Shown piece by piece: positions 48,346-57,311 of a DNA stretch of 64,000 nucleotides. This stretch comes from Verrucomicrobium sp. (GTDB lineage Bacteria > Verrucomicrobiota > Verrucomicrobiia > Methylacidiphilales > UBA1321), in contig JAFIGT010000013.1 in assembly GCA_017849585.1 (NCBI GenBank), forward strand, positions 1 through 64,000. The letters run 5' to 3'. The notes below the pieces were generated by a model. That model did no database searches and was not told where the DNA came from. It worked only from the letters and a program-made list of their open reading frames with translations. Numbering within the stretch: the first letter of the stretch is position 1; each line of letters begins with the position of its first letter. A program made the position numbers and the translations under genes.

Positions 48346-49024
48346 TCCCCTCGACACCGCCCCACTCACACTCTCCGCCCGCGCCCTGCGCAAAAGCTTC
48401 GCCATTGGCGCGAACGAAATCCGCGTCCTGCGCGAAGTCAACGTCACCTTTCCCGCGGGCGAAATCACCATGATCCAGGGCGCCTCCGGCTCCGGCAAAA
48501 GCACCCTCCTCCACATCCTCGGCGGACTCGAACAACCCGACTCCGGCGAAGTCCTCTGGAGCGGCGAATCCATCTACCGCTGGAGTGGCGACCAACTCGC
48601 CAAGTGGCGCAACCACACCATCGGCTTCGTCTTCCAGGCCTACCACTTGCTCCCCGAATTCTCCGCGCTCGAGAACGTCGAAATGCCCGCCCGCCTCTCC
48701 GGCCGGGGCGACCCCGCCATCGGCCGCCGACTCCTCGAACAAGTCGGCATCGGCCACCGCACCCACCACCGCCCCGCGGAACTCTCCGGCGGCGAACAAC
48801 AACGCGTCGCCATCGCCCGCGCCCTGCGCAACAACCCCCGCCTCCTTCTCGCCGACGAACCCACCGGCAACCTCGACGCCGCCACCGGCAAAGAGGTCAT
48901 GGACCTCCTCCTCGAGCTCCAGTCCACCCAAAAGAAAACCTTGATTGTCGTCACACACGACGACACGATTGCAAGACTCGGTCAGAACAAATTGCATCTG
49001 GCCACCGGAGAAATTCAACGATGA
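48338..49024 (+). CDS. lolD: Lipoprotein-releasing ABC transporter ATP-binding protein
   Basis: 228 residues. Start chosen at the ATG 48338, which overlaps the lolC stop and gives the usual N-terminus. Walker [11 protein letters not shown]-loop [12 protein letters not shown], signature [15 protein letters not shown], Walker [13 protein letters not shown] and H-loop VVTHD are all present. Couples ATP hydrolysis to LolC. The stop overlaps the start of ilvE in ATGA. Confidence 0.95.
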   Translation: MSDPLDTAPLTLSARALRKSFAIGANEIRVLREVNVTFPAGEITMIQGASGSGKSTLLHILGGLEQPDSGEVLWSGESIYRWSGDQLAKWRNHTIGFVFQAYHLLPEFSALENVEMPARLSGRGDPAIGRRLLEQVGIGHRTHHRPAELSGGEQQRVAIARALRNNPRLLLADEPTGNLDAATGKEVMDLLLELQSTQKKTLIVVTHDDTIARLGQNKLHLATGEIQR

Positions 49025-49899
49025 GTACGTCCAAGATCTACATTGATGGCAAATTTTACGACCAGGCCGACGCCAAAATATCGGTGTTCGACCACGGTCT
49101 CCTGTACGGTGATGGCATTTTCGAAGGCATCCGCGCCTACAACGGCCGCGTCTTCCTCCTCAAGGAACACCTCGACCGCCTCTACGATTCCGCCAAGGCC
49201 ATCCTCCTCCAGATCCCCATCTCCTACGACGAGATGCAGAAGATCGTCCTCGAAAGCTGCAAGCTCAACAACATCCGCGACGGCTACATCCGCCTCGTGG
49301 TGACCCGCGGCGTGGGCGACCTCGGCATGAGCCCCGACAAATGCTCCAAGCCCAGCGTCATCTGCATCGCCGCAACCATCCAGCTCTACCCTGAGGAATT
49401 CTACGTCAAGGGCCTCAAAGTGGTGACCACCCCCACCCAACGCATGGGCAACGCCATGCTCAGCCCCGCCATCAAATCCCTCAACTACCTCAACAACATC
49501 ATGGCCAAAATCGAGGGCAACCTCGCCGGCGCGCAGGAATCCATCCTCCTCAACGCCGAAGGCTATGTGGCCGAATGTAGCGGCGATAACATCTTCATCA
49601 TCAAGAAGGGCCAGATATTCACCCCGCCCATCTATGCTGGAGCCCTCGGCGGCATGACCCGCAAATGCACCATGGACATCATCAAGACCATGGGCAAACA
49701 AACCGTCGAAACCAACCTCACCCGCTACGACCTCTTCGTCGCCGACGAAATCTTCCTCACCGGCTCCGGAGCCGAGATCGTCCCCGTCGTCAATGTGGAT
49801 GGCCGCATCATCGGCGAAGGCAAGCCCGGCGCCATCACCGGCGACATCATGCGCCGCTTTAAGGATTTGACCCGGACCACAGGCGTGCCAATTTATTAG
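49021..49899 (+). CDS. ilvE: Branched-chain amino acid aminotransferase
   Basis: 292 residues of fold type IV PLP aminotransferase: transfers an amino group between glutamate and branched-chain keto acids. FDHGLLYGDGIFEGIRAYNGR near the start, SPAIKSLNYLNNIMAK with the PLP lysine, EGYVAECSGDNIF and FLTGSGAEIVPV are typical. Start set at the ATG 49021, which overlaps the lolD stop by four bases. That a biosynthetic gene is coupled to a lipoprotein export operon is unusual. Confidence 0.93.
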   Translation: MSTSKIYIDGKFYDQADAKISVFDHGLLYGDGIFEGIRAYNGRVFLLKEHLDRLYDSAKAILLQIPISYDEMQKIVLESCKLNNIRDGYIRLVVTRGVGDLGMSPDKCSKPSVICIAATIQLYPEEFYVKGLKVVTTPTQRMGNAMLSPAIKSLNYLNNIMAKIEGNLAGAQESILLNAEGYVAECSGDNIFIIKKGQIFTPPIYAGALGGMTRKCTMDIIKTMGKQTVETNLTRYDLFVADEIFLTGSGAEIVPVVNVDGRIIGEGKPGAITGDIMRRFKDLTRTTGVPIY

Positions 49900-49941
49900 T
49901 AAGGACGGGAGCCTAGTCTCCCGATCCATCTGGAAACGACT

Positions 49942-50436
49942 ATGCTCTGCGAAGTCTGCAAAAACGAAGAAGCCACCGTGCATCTCACCCAAATCATCAG
50001 TGGGAAGATGCAAAAGGTCGACCTGTGCGAAAAGTGCGCCAAAGAAAAAGGCGTCGCTGACCCCGCCGGCTTCTCCCTGGCCGACATGCTCCTCGGCCTC
50101 GGCGCCGCCGACGAAATCAAGACCACCGCCAACGACGAATCCGTCTGCCCCAACTGCGGCTTCACCCAGCCCGACTTCAAGAAGACCGGCCGCCTCGGCT
50201 GTCCCCAATGCTACACCACCTTTGCGGAAGGCCTCGGCGTCATCCTCAAGGACATGCACAAAGGCACCACCCATCGCGGCAAGATTCCCTCCAAGATGGC
50301 CAAAATGCAGCTCTACCAGAATCGCCTCCGCGAACTCCACGGCGAGCTCCAACAAGCCGTCCAGCAGGAACGCTACGAAGAAGCCGCCTCCCTCCGCGAC
50401 CAGATCTCCCTCCTCGAAACTCAGCTCAAAGGCTGA
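49942..50436 (+). CDS. McsA-like zinc-finger protein with UvrB/UvrC motif
   Basis: 164 residues. Four CxxC pairs (Cys3/6, 29/32, 69/72, 87/90) form two zinc-binding sites, followed by a helical UVR domain (about 125-164, LRELHGELQQAVQQERYEEAASLRDQI). This is the layout of McsA, the activator of the McsB arginine kinase; in many non-Firmicutes relatives the partner is absent or unlinked and here no mcsB lies nearby. The next gene downstream is convergent. Confidence 0.9.
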   Translation: MLCEVCKNEEATVHLTQIISGKMQKVDLCEKCAKEKGVADPAGFSLADMLLGLGAADEIKTTANDESVCPNCGFTQPDFKKTGRLGCPQCYTTFAEGLGVILKDMHKGTTHRGKIPSKMAKMQLYQNRLRELHGELQQAVQQERYEEAASLRDQISLLETQLKG

Positions 50437-50766
50437 GCCGGGGAACGTTTCTCGCAAAGCCCGCCAAGACGCAAAGGGGAAGAAGGCGAGTTCGAAGTAC
50501 GAAGTTCTCAGTACTAGGTTTCGCCGCGCGAACATCGTACCGGCACATCCTCAATAGATTACCTGCACCTGCCTTGTTGTAGGGCGATTCGGTGAACCGC
50601 CGATTGGCAGCGAAGCAGCCACTTCCCACTTCCACATCCGAAATCCCCTCTATCAAGAAGGGATTTCTGTTATCGCTACTCACTAAAATCGAGGTGACAC
50701 TCTCGCGCTTCTGAAACTCCCCGCGGCTGATGGCACGCGGGAACTGACGAAAGACCAAACTTAAGT
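50437..50766. other. Intergenic region with a dispersed repeat copy
   Basis: No gene. Contains the copy of the TACTTAGAAC-type repeat at about 50491-50520, in minus orientation, with nearby GCAAAGGGGAAGAAGGCGAG. The rest shows no clear signal. Confidence 0.5.
50482..50520 (-). repeat. Dispersed intergenic repeat, copy 1
   Basis: Read on the minus strand, GTACTGAGAACTTCGTACTTCGAACTCGCC aligns over about 38 bases with the copy at 51660-51701. Other copies or parts: 51404-51424, 56151-56175, 57271-57305. Confidence 0.65.
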
Positions 50767-51318
50767 TTACTTACTACTACCCTTCCGAAGAGGCTCGTCC
50801 CTTTTGATCGCGTCAGTTTCTTTGACTATCCTTACAACAATCGTAAATCCGTCCTTTTGAAATTCCTGCTTTTCTTTCCAAACACATGGAAATTCTTCCC
50901 GAAAGCCATACGAATTCTTCTTCCTTTGTCCCCAAGAAAGAGACATTCGAAGTGTAAACCCCTCTCGAGATGGGATGCCTAGACCTATGGAGGTATTGCG
51001 CCAATTTACAGCACCATCAGCGCATGCCGTGAGCGTGTTGGGTGGTTTAACCGTAATAACACCCTCTCCATGAGGATATAACTTTAGGGGGAATACCCAT
51101 TTATCATTGAAAACGCCTTCCTTTTTATATTCCACAACGACCGTGAAATCTGGCTTGTCTCTTTTCTCTGGAGTTGTCGCGTAAGACTCACTCCAAGGAA
51201 GATCTGAAATGAAGTCGCCAATGTCTGCGGCTTGGGAAGGGGCGCCGAATCCAAAGTGGATAGCGAAAAGCACCACAATGAAACCCTCATGAATCAACCG
51301 CCATTTCCCTCTTTCCAT
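50767..51318 (-). CDS. Hypothetical exported protein
   Basis: 183 residues from the ATG at 51318, chosen because it gives a signal peptide (about 8-28, ending SQA-AD); the frame runs on to 51456 without support. The mature part is basic and beta-rich. No family recognised. Codon use and AT content differ from the GC-rich neighbours, so it may be a transferred gene. Confidence 0.6.
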   Translation of the reverse strand: MERGKWRLIHEGFIVVLFAIHFGFGAPSQAADIGDFISDLPWSESYATTPEKRDKPDFTVVVEYKKEGVFNDKWVFPLKLYPHGEGVITVKPPNTLTACADGAVNWRNTSIGLGIPSREGFTLRMSLSWGQRKKNSYGFREEFPCVWKEKQEFQKDGFTIVVRIVKETDAIKRDEPLRKGSSK

Positions 51319-51403
51319 GATGGAAAGAAACTCACCCCCTCCAATGAATGTGTCAAGCCCTCGGCAATCATATTCCAAAACTAGGATAGCTCTCCCGCGC
51401 CAG

Positions 51404-51424
51404 CGTACTTCGTACTTTCCCGCC
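51404..51424 (+). repeat. Dispersed intergenic repeat, partial copy 2
   Basis: GTACTTCGTACTTTCCCGCCC. Short member of the family described at 50482-50520. Confidence 0.45.
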
Positions 51425-51659
51425 CTTCCCTCACTTTTTTCGCACACGTAGCTCACGTAGCAAACCTAAGGCTAACCGTTTCCCCGCGATCCATGGTTAA
51501 ATGCTCTCCATGGCCGAGATCCAGCGTCACCACCGATCCATCCCTTACCCCGCATGCACGCGCCTCGTGGCTCGCATGCTCCGACTCAAGCACTTAGAAA
51601 ATCTGGAGCCGTTGGGAGCGCTTCGGAGCCGCGAACCCGATTTTCTTTCCCGCTCCCCC

Positions 51660-51701
51660 TACTTCGTACTTAGAACCTCGTACCTAGAACTTGCCTTTTC
51701 C
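51660..51701 (+). repeat. Dispersed intergenic repeat, copy 3
   Basis: TACTTCGTACTTAGAACC followed by TCGTACCTAGAACTTGCC and a pyrimidine run. It lies 30 bases before the pheT start codon. Confidence 0.65.
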
Positions 51702-51731
51702 CCTCGGTAACGCTCAAATACCCCCTTCCCT

Positions 51732-54041
51732 ATGAAATTCTCGTTACGCTGGCTGAAAGAGTACGTCGACATCACCATTCCCGCCGAGGAGCTGTTCGAA
51801 CGGCTCACCCTCGCGGGCAATACCGTCGAGTCCTTCGAAGTCAAAGGTCTCGAGAGTCCCCACATCGTCGTCGGCCAGATCGTCAGCTTCGTCCAGCACC
51901 CCAACGCCGACCGCCTGCGCCTCTGCCAGGTGAACGACGGCAAGGGCGTGCGCCAGGTCGTCTGCGGCGCGAAGAATTTCAACGCCAACGACAAGATCGT
52001 CCTCGCCCTGCCCGGCGCGCGCTTCTCCGCCGACTTCGTCATCAAGGAATCCAAGCTGCGTGGCGAACTCTCCCAAGGCATGTGCTGCTCCGCCAAGGAA
52101 CTCGGCATCGCCGAGGAATCCGACGGCATCCTCATTCTCCCGACCGACGCGCCCCTCGGCGCGGTGTTCCATGAATACATGCCCGGCGATTCGATCTTCG
52201 AAGTCGAGATCACGCCGAATCGTCCCGACCTGCTTTCCTACCTCGGCCTCGCCCGCGAAATCGCCGCCGCCGGAGCGGGCAAGCTCAAGCCGTGGCCGAT
52301 CGCGCACACCAGCGCCGCCACCGAGCCGTGCCCGTGGAACGTCTCCCTCGCCGCCGCCGACCTCGCGCCGTTTTATTCCGCCACGCATTTGACCGGTATC
52401 AAGGTCGGTCCCAGCCCGCAATGGCTCGCGGACAAGATCAGCGCCATGGGCCACAAGCCGATCAACAACGTGGTCGACATCACCAATTTCGTCCTGTGGG
52501 AAACCGGCCAGCCGCTACATGCGTTCGACGCCGCCAAGCTCCACGGCAAGACCATCACCGCGCGCCGCGCCAATGCGGGCGAGAAATTCGCCGCGCTCGA
52601 TGAGAAATCCTACGACCTCGTGGCGGACGACATCGTCATCGCCGACGACGCCGGAGCCATCGCGCTCGCAGGTGTGATGGGTGGCTTGCACAGTGGCGTC
52701 ACCGAGACCACGACCGAGCTCGTGCTCGAAGCCGCGTGGTTCCAACCCGCCAACGTGCGCCGCACCAGCCGTCGCCTCGGCTTGATGTCCGACTCGTCGT
52801 ACCGCTTCGAGCGCCGCGTCGATCCGGACTTCGTCACCTTCGCGCGCGACCGCGCCATTCAGCTCCTCACCCAACTCGCCGGAGCGCAACACGTGTGCGC
52901 CCCGTGCAATGCCGGCACACTGCCCTCCACCAAGCGCATCGTCTCGCTGCGTCCCGCCGCTGTCGATAAACTCATGGGTGCCCATGTGCCGACGGAAAAG
53001 ATCGAGCAGTGGCTCCTCGGCCTCGGCCTGAAATTGCAGAGCAAGGAACAACACGCGCTGCAGTGGGAGATTCCGTCGTTCCGTCACGACCTCGACCGCG
53101 AGGTCGATCTCATCGAGGAAGTCGCCCGCCTGCACGGCCTGCAACAACTCCCCGCCCGCATCAATTTCGGAATCAACCGCGAGAGCGATGCGGACCGCCG
53201 TTACGACAAACTGCGCACGCTGCGCAAGACGCTCGCCGCGCGCGGCTGGAACGAAGCCGTCACCGACGTGCTCGTGGAAACGAAGCTCGCCGCCAGCGAC
53301 GACGCCGTCGCGCTAATCAATCCGCTCAACGAACAATATTCCCGCCTGCGCACCAGCTTGAAGAACACGCTGCTCGCCGTCGCCGCCCGCAATCTCTCTC
53401 GTGGCGTCGCCCGCGTGCAACTCTTCGAAGTGGGCCGCGTGTATGTGACGAAGGACCGTGACATCGCCGAGCCGATGCGCCTCGCGCTGCTCGTCGCGGG
53501 TGAAGTCGACGCCGCCGCGTGGTGGCAGTCCGAACGCAAGGCCGATCTGTTCGACCTCACGGGCGCGACCGATTTCCTGCAATGCATCGCCAACATCCCC
53601 GCGAAAGCGTTGATCGAAGCGGGCAAAGTCGGCGCCGCCGATCTCAAACTGCACGGCATCAAGACCCCCGTCTTCTACGCCGAGTTCGCCATCGATGACT
53701 GGCTCGCCGCGAATGTTCCGCCCGCGAAATTCGCGCCGCTGCCGCAATTCCCCGCCATGCGCCGCGACCTCGCCGTCGTCGTGGGCCGCGACATCACGCA
53801 GGAAAAAGTGCAGTCCACGATCCAAAGCGCCAAGGTGAGCGGACTCGTCTCCATCGACCTGTTCGACATTTTCCTTGACGACAAAGGCGAAAAAATTCCG
53901 GCCGATAAAAAATCTCTCGCCTACTCCTTGACTTATCGCGACTCCAGCCGAACATTAACAGAGAAGGAAGTGAACGCCTGGCACGATCAGGTTCGCAAGA
54001 CACTTCAGACCGCGCTGGGTTGCTCCTTCCGGGACAACTGA
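51732..54041 (+). CDS. pheT: Phenylalanyl-tRNA synthetase beta subunit
   Basis: 769 residues, the usual bacterial size. Binds tRNA-Phe and edits mischarged tyrosine. Domains in order: tRNA-binding EMAP-like (about 40-150), B3/B4 editing domain (about 210-380), B5 helix domain (about 400-475), the inactive synthetase-like core (about 490-670) and the C-terminal anticodon-binding FDX-ACB domain (about 675-768, MRRDLAVVVGRDI near its start). It works as an alpha2-beta2 tetramer with PheS, which is not adjacent. Confidence 0.96.
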   Translation: MKFSLRWLKEYVDITIPAEELFERLTLAGNTVESFEVKGLESPHIVVGQIVSFVQHPNADRLRLCQVNDGKGVRQVVCGAKNFNANDKIVLALPGARFSADFVIKESKLRGELSQGMCCSAKELGIAEESDGILILPTDAPLGAVFHEYMPGDSIFEVEITPNRPDLLSYLGLAREIAAAGAGKLKPWPIAHTSAATEPCPWNVSLAAADLAPFYSATHLTGIKVGPSPQWLADKISAMGHKPINNVVDITNFVLWETGQPLHAFDAAKLHGKTITARRANAGEKFAALDEKSYDLVADDIVIADDAGAIALAGVMGGLHSGVTETTTELVLEAAWFQPANVRRTSRRLGLMSDSSYRFERRVDPDFVTFARDRAIQLLTQLAGAQHVCAPCNAGTLPSTKRIVSLRPAAVDKLMGAHVPTEKIEQWLLGLGLKLQSKEQHALQWEIPSFRHDLDREVDLIEEVARLHGLQQLPARINFGINRESDADRRYDKLRTLRKTLAARGWNEAVTDVLVETKLAASDDAVALINPLNEQYSRLRTSLKNTLLAVAARNLSRGVARVQLFEVGRVYVTKDRDIAEPMRLALLVAGEVDAAAWWQSERKADLFDLTGATDFLQCIANIPAKALIEAGKVGAADLKLHGIKTPVFYAEFAIDDWLAANVPPAKFAPLPQFPAMRRDLAVVVGRDITQEKVQSTIQSAKVSGLVSIDLFDIFLDDKGEKIPADKKSLAYSLTYRDSSRTLTEKEVNAWHDQVRKTLQTALGCSFRDN

Positions 54042-54357
54042 TCTTTGAAAAAGCTGTAGCAGCGGAAAAAGTCTAGAGGACGAAAGTTCGTTCTCCCCGA
54101 CACCCGGTTCGTTTTCCACTGCGCTCCCTCCCGGAACGCAGAAGAAAGCGAACCCGCTAACACTTTGCCCTGCGATGCCCGTGATGTGGATACCATTCTT
54201 TCTGCCGATTCATACTATTAAGGGAACACAAGCGCGCCCGGAATAAAGCCATGCCTTCACTGGAAGGCGGTTAAACTGGCCGCCGTTCCCCCCTTGTACC
54301 AAGGGTCGAAAGAACCTTCCCCACGACATCTGCGGGGCAATCTTTTTTCCAGCGGGC
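54042..54357. other. Intergenic region with several hairpins
   Basis: No gene. Contains GAGGACGAA/TTCGTTCTC (54076-54095), CCTTC/GAAGG (54254-54266), CCCTTG-tac-CAAGGG (54291-54305) and a short CCCC/GGGG stem followed by a T-run (54319-54348). The last may be a terminator. Confidence 0.4.
54319..54348 (+). terminator. Weak terminator candidate
   Basis: CCCC and GGGG arms about 11 bases apart, then CAATC and a run of six T. The stem is short. Confidence 0.3.
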
Positions 54358-54882
54358 TCAGCCCCGCTTTACAAAATCAATCACCGCCTGCTCATCCCCA
54401 TTCGCCTTCCACACGGCCCGCAAAAAATTCACCGGATCGACGTTGTTTTCTTTGAAAAATTTCCGGTCGCCGCCGCACCCGTACATCAGGTCATCCGGCA
54501 TCTCGCCCCGCAACTTCGCCTTCGCCTTCACGAGGATCCGCGGTAACCACACGATCCCCGCCACGCTCGCGTCCTTCGGCGGCAGACTCGCCATATCAAT
54601 CCGTTGATCAGTCAGTTTGCCCCCCTGCACCTGCAAGAAGTACTCGCGGCGCACTCCGGCAATGGCTAGGGCCGTTTCCAAGTCCGGTTCGCCATATTTC
54701 ACCCGATCCTCCGCGAAATCGTACAACTCCTGCGCGCGATAGCCAAATGCCGCCAATTCGGCAATTTCTGCCGGGCTGAAATAGCTCGCAGCTCCTCGCT
54801 TTCCGGACCGATAATGATCTACTGCAAGGTTAAAGAGAGAGCGAAACGAGCTCTTCCAGTTCTCAGAGGAGGATTGATTCAT
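54358..54882 (-). CDS. DUF5069-family protein
   Basis: 174 residues from the ATG at 54882 (the frame opens at 54906). The pattern WLPRILVKAKAKLRGEMPDDLMYGCGGDRKFFKENNVDPVNFL matches the DUF5069 signature known in Verrucomicrobia and Planctomycetes. No function is known. An N-terminal helical region (about 1-95) precedes it. Stands alone. Confidence 0.75.
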   Translation of the reverse strand: MNQSSSENWKSSFRSLFNLAVDHYRSGKRGAASYFSPAEIAELAAFGYRAQELYDFAEDRVKYGEPDLETALAIAGVRREYFLQVQGGKLTDQRIDMASLPPKDASVAGIVWLPRILVKAKAKLRGEMPDDLMYGCGGDRKFFKENNVDPVNFLRAVWKANGDEQAVIDFVKRG

Positions 54883-55060
54883 AATTAGGCAAGGTTTCTG
54901 CTGCATTAGTCTTTGTGAAACGTCTTAAGTGCTTAGCCAGCTTATTCATAAGATATGCTACGCGATAAATCCAGAACAGATAAACTATACTTGTACTTGC
55001 GGTGATCGACGTCAACCCGCTTGATTAACTACCTCTGCCCCTCCATATTACACAATCGTT

Positions 55061-56125
55061 ATGCCCACTGCCGATAAAGCCACAAAGAAAGGTCAAAGTT
55101 TGTCTAATAGCTCGATCCTGCCGCCGCTTGATCCCCAAGGAAAGCTGCAGCTTTATCGCCAGATGCTCCTGATCCGTCGCTTCGAAGAAAAAGCGGCCCA
55201 AGCCTTCCAACAGGCGAAGATCAAAGGCTTCTGCCATCTTTATATTGGTCAGGAAGCGGTTGCCGTCGGCACCATTTCGACCCTCACGGCGGAGGACGCC
55301 GTCATCACCGCCTACCGCGATCACGGCCACGCACTTGCCCGCGGCATGGATGCGAACTCCTGCATGGCGGAACTCTTTGGCAAGATCACCGGCTGCTCCC
55401 GCGGCAAGGGTGGTTCGATGCACTTCTTCAGTGCCGAAAAACATTTCTACGGTGGACACGGCATCGTCGGTGGTCAATCCGCCCTCGGCATCGGGCTCGC
55501 CTTCGGCCAGAAATACCTCAACACCGGCCGAGTGACGATTTGCTATCTCGGCGACGGCGCGATCAATCAGGGCGCCTTCCACGAATCGCTCAACATCGCC
55601 GCGCTCTGGAAACTCCCCATTATTTACGTCATTGAAAACAACGGCTACGCCATGGGTACCAGCGTCGCCCGCTCCTCGGCCGGCGATCCGCTCGTGAAAC
55701 GCGCCGATGGTTACGACATGGCCGGTCTCATCGCGGACGGCATGGACATCGACGACGTCCGCGCCAAGACGGCTGAAGCCGTCAACCTCGCCCGCACGGA
55801 AAGCCTTCCTACCCTCATGGAAATCCGCACTTACCGCTATCGCGGCCATTCCATGTCCGACCCGGGCAACTACCGCACCCGCGAGGAGATCGAGAAGTAC
55901 AAGAAGTTCGATCCCATCCTCCTGTACCGGACCCGCCTGCTCGACGACAAGGTGACCACCGACGACGCTCTCGAAGCGATCGACAAGGAAGTCACCGCCG
56001 AGGCCCAGGCCGCGTACGATTTCGCCGATAAGAGCGAAGATCCCGCGTTTGAGACGGTCTACGAGGACATCTTTGCCCCCGAGGACCAGATCGACGAAAT
56101 CCCGCGTCGCAATCTGCCGCTCTAA
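55061..56125 (+). CDS. pdhA: Pyruvate dehydrogenase E1 component, alpha subunit
   Basis: 354 residues. Uses thiamine diphosphate to decarboxylate pyruvate. FEEKAAQAFQQAKIKGFCHLYIGQEAV near the start, DHGHALARG, the GKGGSMHF loop, the thiamine motif GDGAINQGAFHESLNIAALW to IENNGYAMGT, and YRYRGHSMSDPGNYRT with the phosphorylation-type loop are present. First gene of a pdhA-pdhB-pdhC operon; 50 bases before pdhB. Confidence 0.95.
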   Translation: MPTADKATKKGQSLSNSSILPPLDPQGKLQLYRQMLLIRRFEEKAAQAFQQAKIKGFCHLYIGQEAVAVGTISTLTAEDAVITAYRDHGHALARGMDANSCMAELFGKITGCSRGKGGSMHFFSAEKHFYGGHGIVGGQSALGIGLAFGQKYLNTGRVTICYLGDGAINQGAFHESLNIAALWKLPIIYVIENNGYAMGTSVARSSAGDPLVKRADGYDMAGLIADGMDIDDVRAKTAEAVNLARTESLPTLMEIRTYRYRGHSMSDPGNYRTREEIEKYKKFDPILLYRTRLLDDKVTTDDALEAIDKEVTAEAQAAYDFADKSEDPAFETVYEDIFAPEDQIDEIPRRNLPL

Positions 56126-56150
56126 TCGTCGGCTCGATTTTCCCAACACC

Positions 56151-56175
56151 GAAAACTTCGAACTCAGAACTTTCC
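56151..56175 (+). repeat. Dispersed intergenic repeat, partial copy 4, adjacent to pdhB start
   Basis: AAACTTCGAACTCAGAACTTTCC ends directly against the pdhB ATG at 56176, in a place where a ribosome-binding site would be. Confidence 0.4.
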
Positions 56176-57150
56176 ATGCAAGTCATTACCTATCGTGAAG
56201 CGTTGAACCAGGCCCTCTCCGAAGAGATGGAGCGCGACGAGCGCGTCTTCCTCTGCGGCGAAGAAGTCGCCGAGTATGATGGCGCCTACAAAGTCAGCCA
56301 GGGTCTGCTCAAAAAGTTCGGCCCCAAGCGCGTCATCGACACCCCCATCAGCGAAACCGGCTTCACCGGACTCGGCATCGGCGCCGCCATGTACGGTCTG
56401 CGCCCCGTGGTCGAGTTCATGACATGGAGCTTCTCCCTCGTCTGCTACGACCAGATCATCAACAACGCCGCGCAAGTCCGCTACATGTCGGGCGGTCAAT
56501 TTTCCGTCCCGATCGTCTTCCGCGGCTCCTCCGGCGGCGGCTTGCAGGTCGGCGCGACCCACTCGCACACTCCGGAAAATTGGTACGCCAACGTCCCCGC
56601 GCTCACCGTCATCACCCCTGCCTTCCCCGACGACGCGAAGGGCCTCCTCAAGAGCGCCATCCGCAGCAACAATCCCGTCTGCTTCATCGAGAATGAAAAA
56701 CTCTACGGCTACAAGGATGAAGTCCCCGAGGGCGAACACCTCATTCCCATCGGCAAGGGCAAGATCCGCCGCGCCGGAAACGACGTCACCATCATCTCCA
56801 ACAGCGGCTCCACCCACCGCGCCCTCGCCGCCGCCAAACTGCTCGCAGAAGACAACATCGATGCCGAAGTCATCGACCTGCGCACGATCAAGCCGCTCGA
56901 CTTCGACCTCATCGCCGAGTCCGTGGTGAAGACCAACCGCGTTGTCATCGTCGAGGAAAACAAGCCCTACGCCGGATGGGGTGCCCAAGTCACCTACGAG
57001 ATCCAGAAGCTCCTCTTCGATCATCTCGACGCGCCCGTCAACCGCATCACCTCGCTCGATGTGCCCCAGCCCTACAACGGCAAGCTGGAGCAATCGGTGC
57101 TCCCGAACGAAGAGCGCATCATTGCGGGCGTCCGCGAGACTCTCGCATAG
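56176..57150 (+). CDS. pdhB: Pyruvate dehydrogenase E1 component, beta subunit
   Basis: 324 residues. Pairs with PdhA to form the E1 active site. EALNQALSEEMERDERVFLCGEEVAEYDGAYKVSQGL, RVIDTPISETGFTGLGIGAAM, VEFMTWSFSL and the C-terminal TKTNRVVIVEENKPYAGWGAQV and RITSLDVPQPYN are typical. No clear ribosome-binding site; the repeat of copy 4 lies directly before the ATG. Confidence 0.95.
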   Translation: MQVITYREALNQALSEEMERDERVFLCGEEVAEYDGAYKVSQGLLKKFGPKRVIDTPISETGFTGLGIGAAMYGLRPVVEFMTWSFSLVCYDQIINNAAQVRYMSGGQFSVPIVFRGSSGGGLQVGATHSHTPENWYANVPALTVITPAFPDDAKGLLKSAIRSNNPVCFIENEKLYGYKDEVPEGEHLIPIGKGKIRRAGNDVTIISNSGSTHRALAAAKLLAEDNIDAEVIDLRTIKPLDFDLIAESVVKTNRVVIVEENKPYAGWGAQVTYEIQKLLFDHLDAPVNRITSLDVPQPYNGKLEQSVLPNEERIIAGVRETLA

Positions 57151-57270
57151 CCGGATAGAGACGGAAAACGGGAGGCCGGAGGTTGGAAAAACCAACGGCC
57201 ATCGCTTGCCTCTTTCCCGATTTCGTCTTAATACTGTCTTCACGGAAAACGGATTACCCCAAACTCAATA

Positions 57271-57305
57271 CCCAGTACCTAGAACTTAGAACCTAGTACT
57301 TCCCC
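57271..57305 (+). repeat. Dispersed intergenic repeat, copy 5, near pdhC start
   Basis: CAGTACCTAGAACTTAGAACC then TAGTACTTCCCC. The pdhC ATG begins 6 bases later. Confidence 0.6.
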
Positions 57306-57311
57306 AAATTT

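Larger units (their letters stand above)
51319..51731. other. Gap upstream of pheT with two repeat copies
   Basis: No gene supported; a 69-codon frame here (51501-51710) runs through a repeat. Holds repeat copies at about 51404-51424 and 51660-51701. The pheT promoter is probably inside. No pheS precedes pheT. Confidence 0.5.

Noticed and set aside
49015-50535. 506-codon leftward frame
   Set aside because: Shadow of ilvE and the McsA-like gene; Gly/Ala/Val/Asp-rich with no domain, typical of the antisense frame of GC-rich genes.
51501-51710. 69-codon frame before pheT
   Set aside because: Runs through a dispersed repeat and has no domain or start signal.
55025-56149. 374-codon leftward frame
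   Set aside because: Antisense of pdhA; no recognisable domain.
56164-57243. 359-codon leftward frame
   Set aside because: Antisense of pdhB with the same low-complexity acidic composition.
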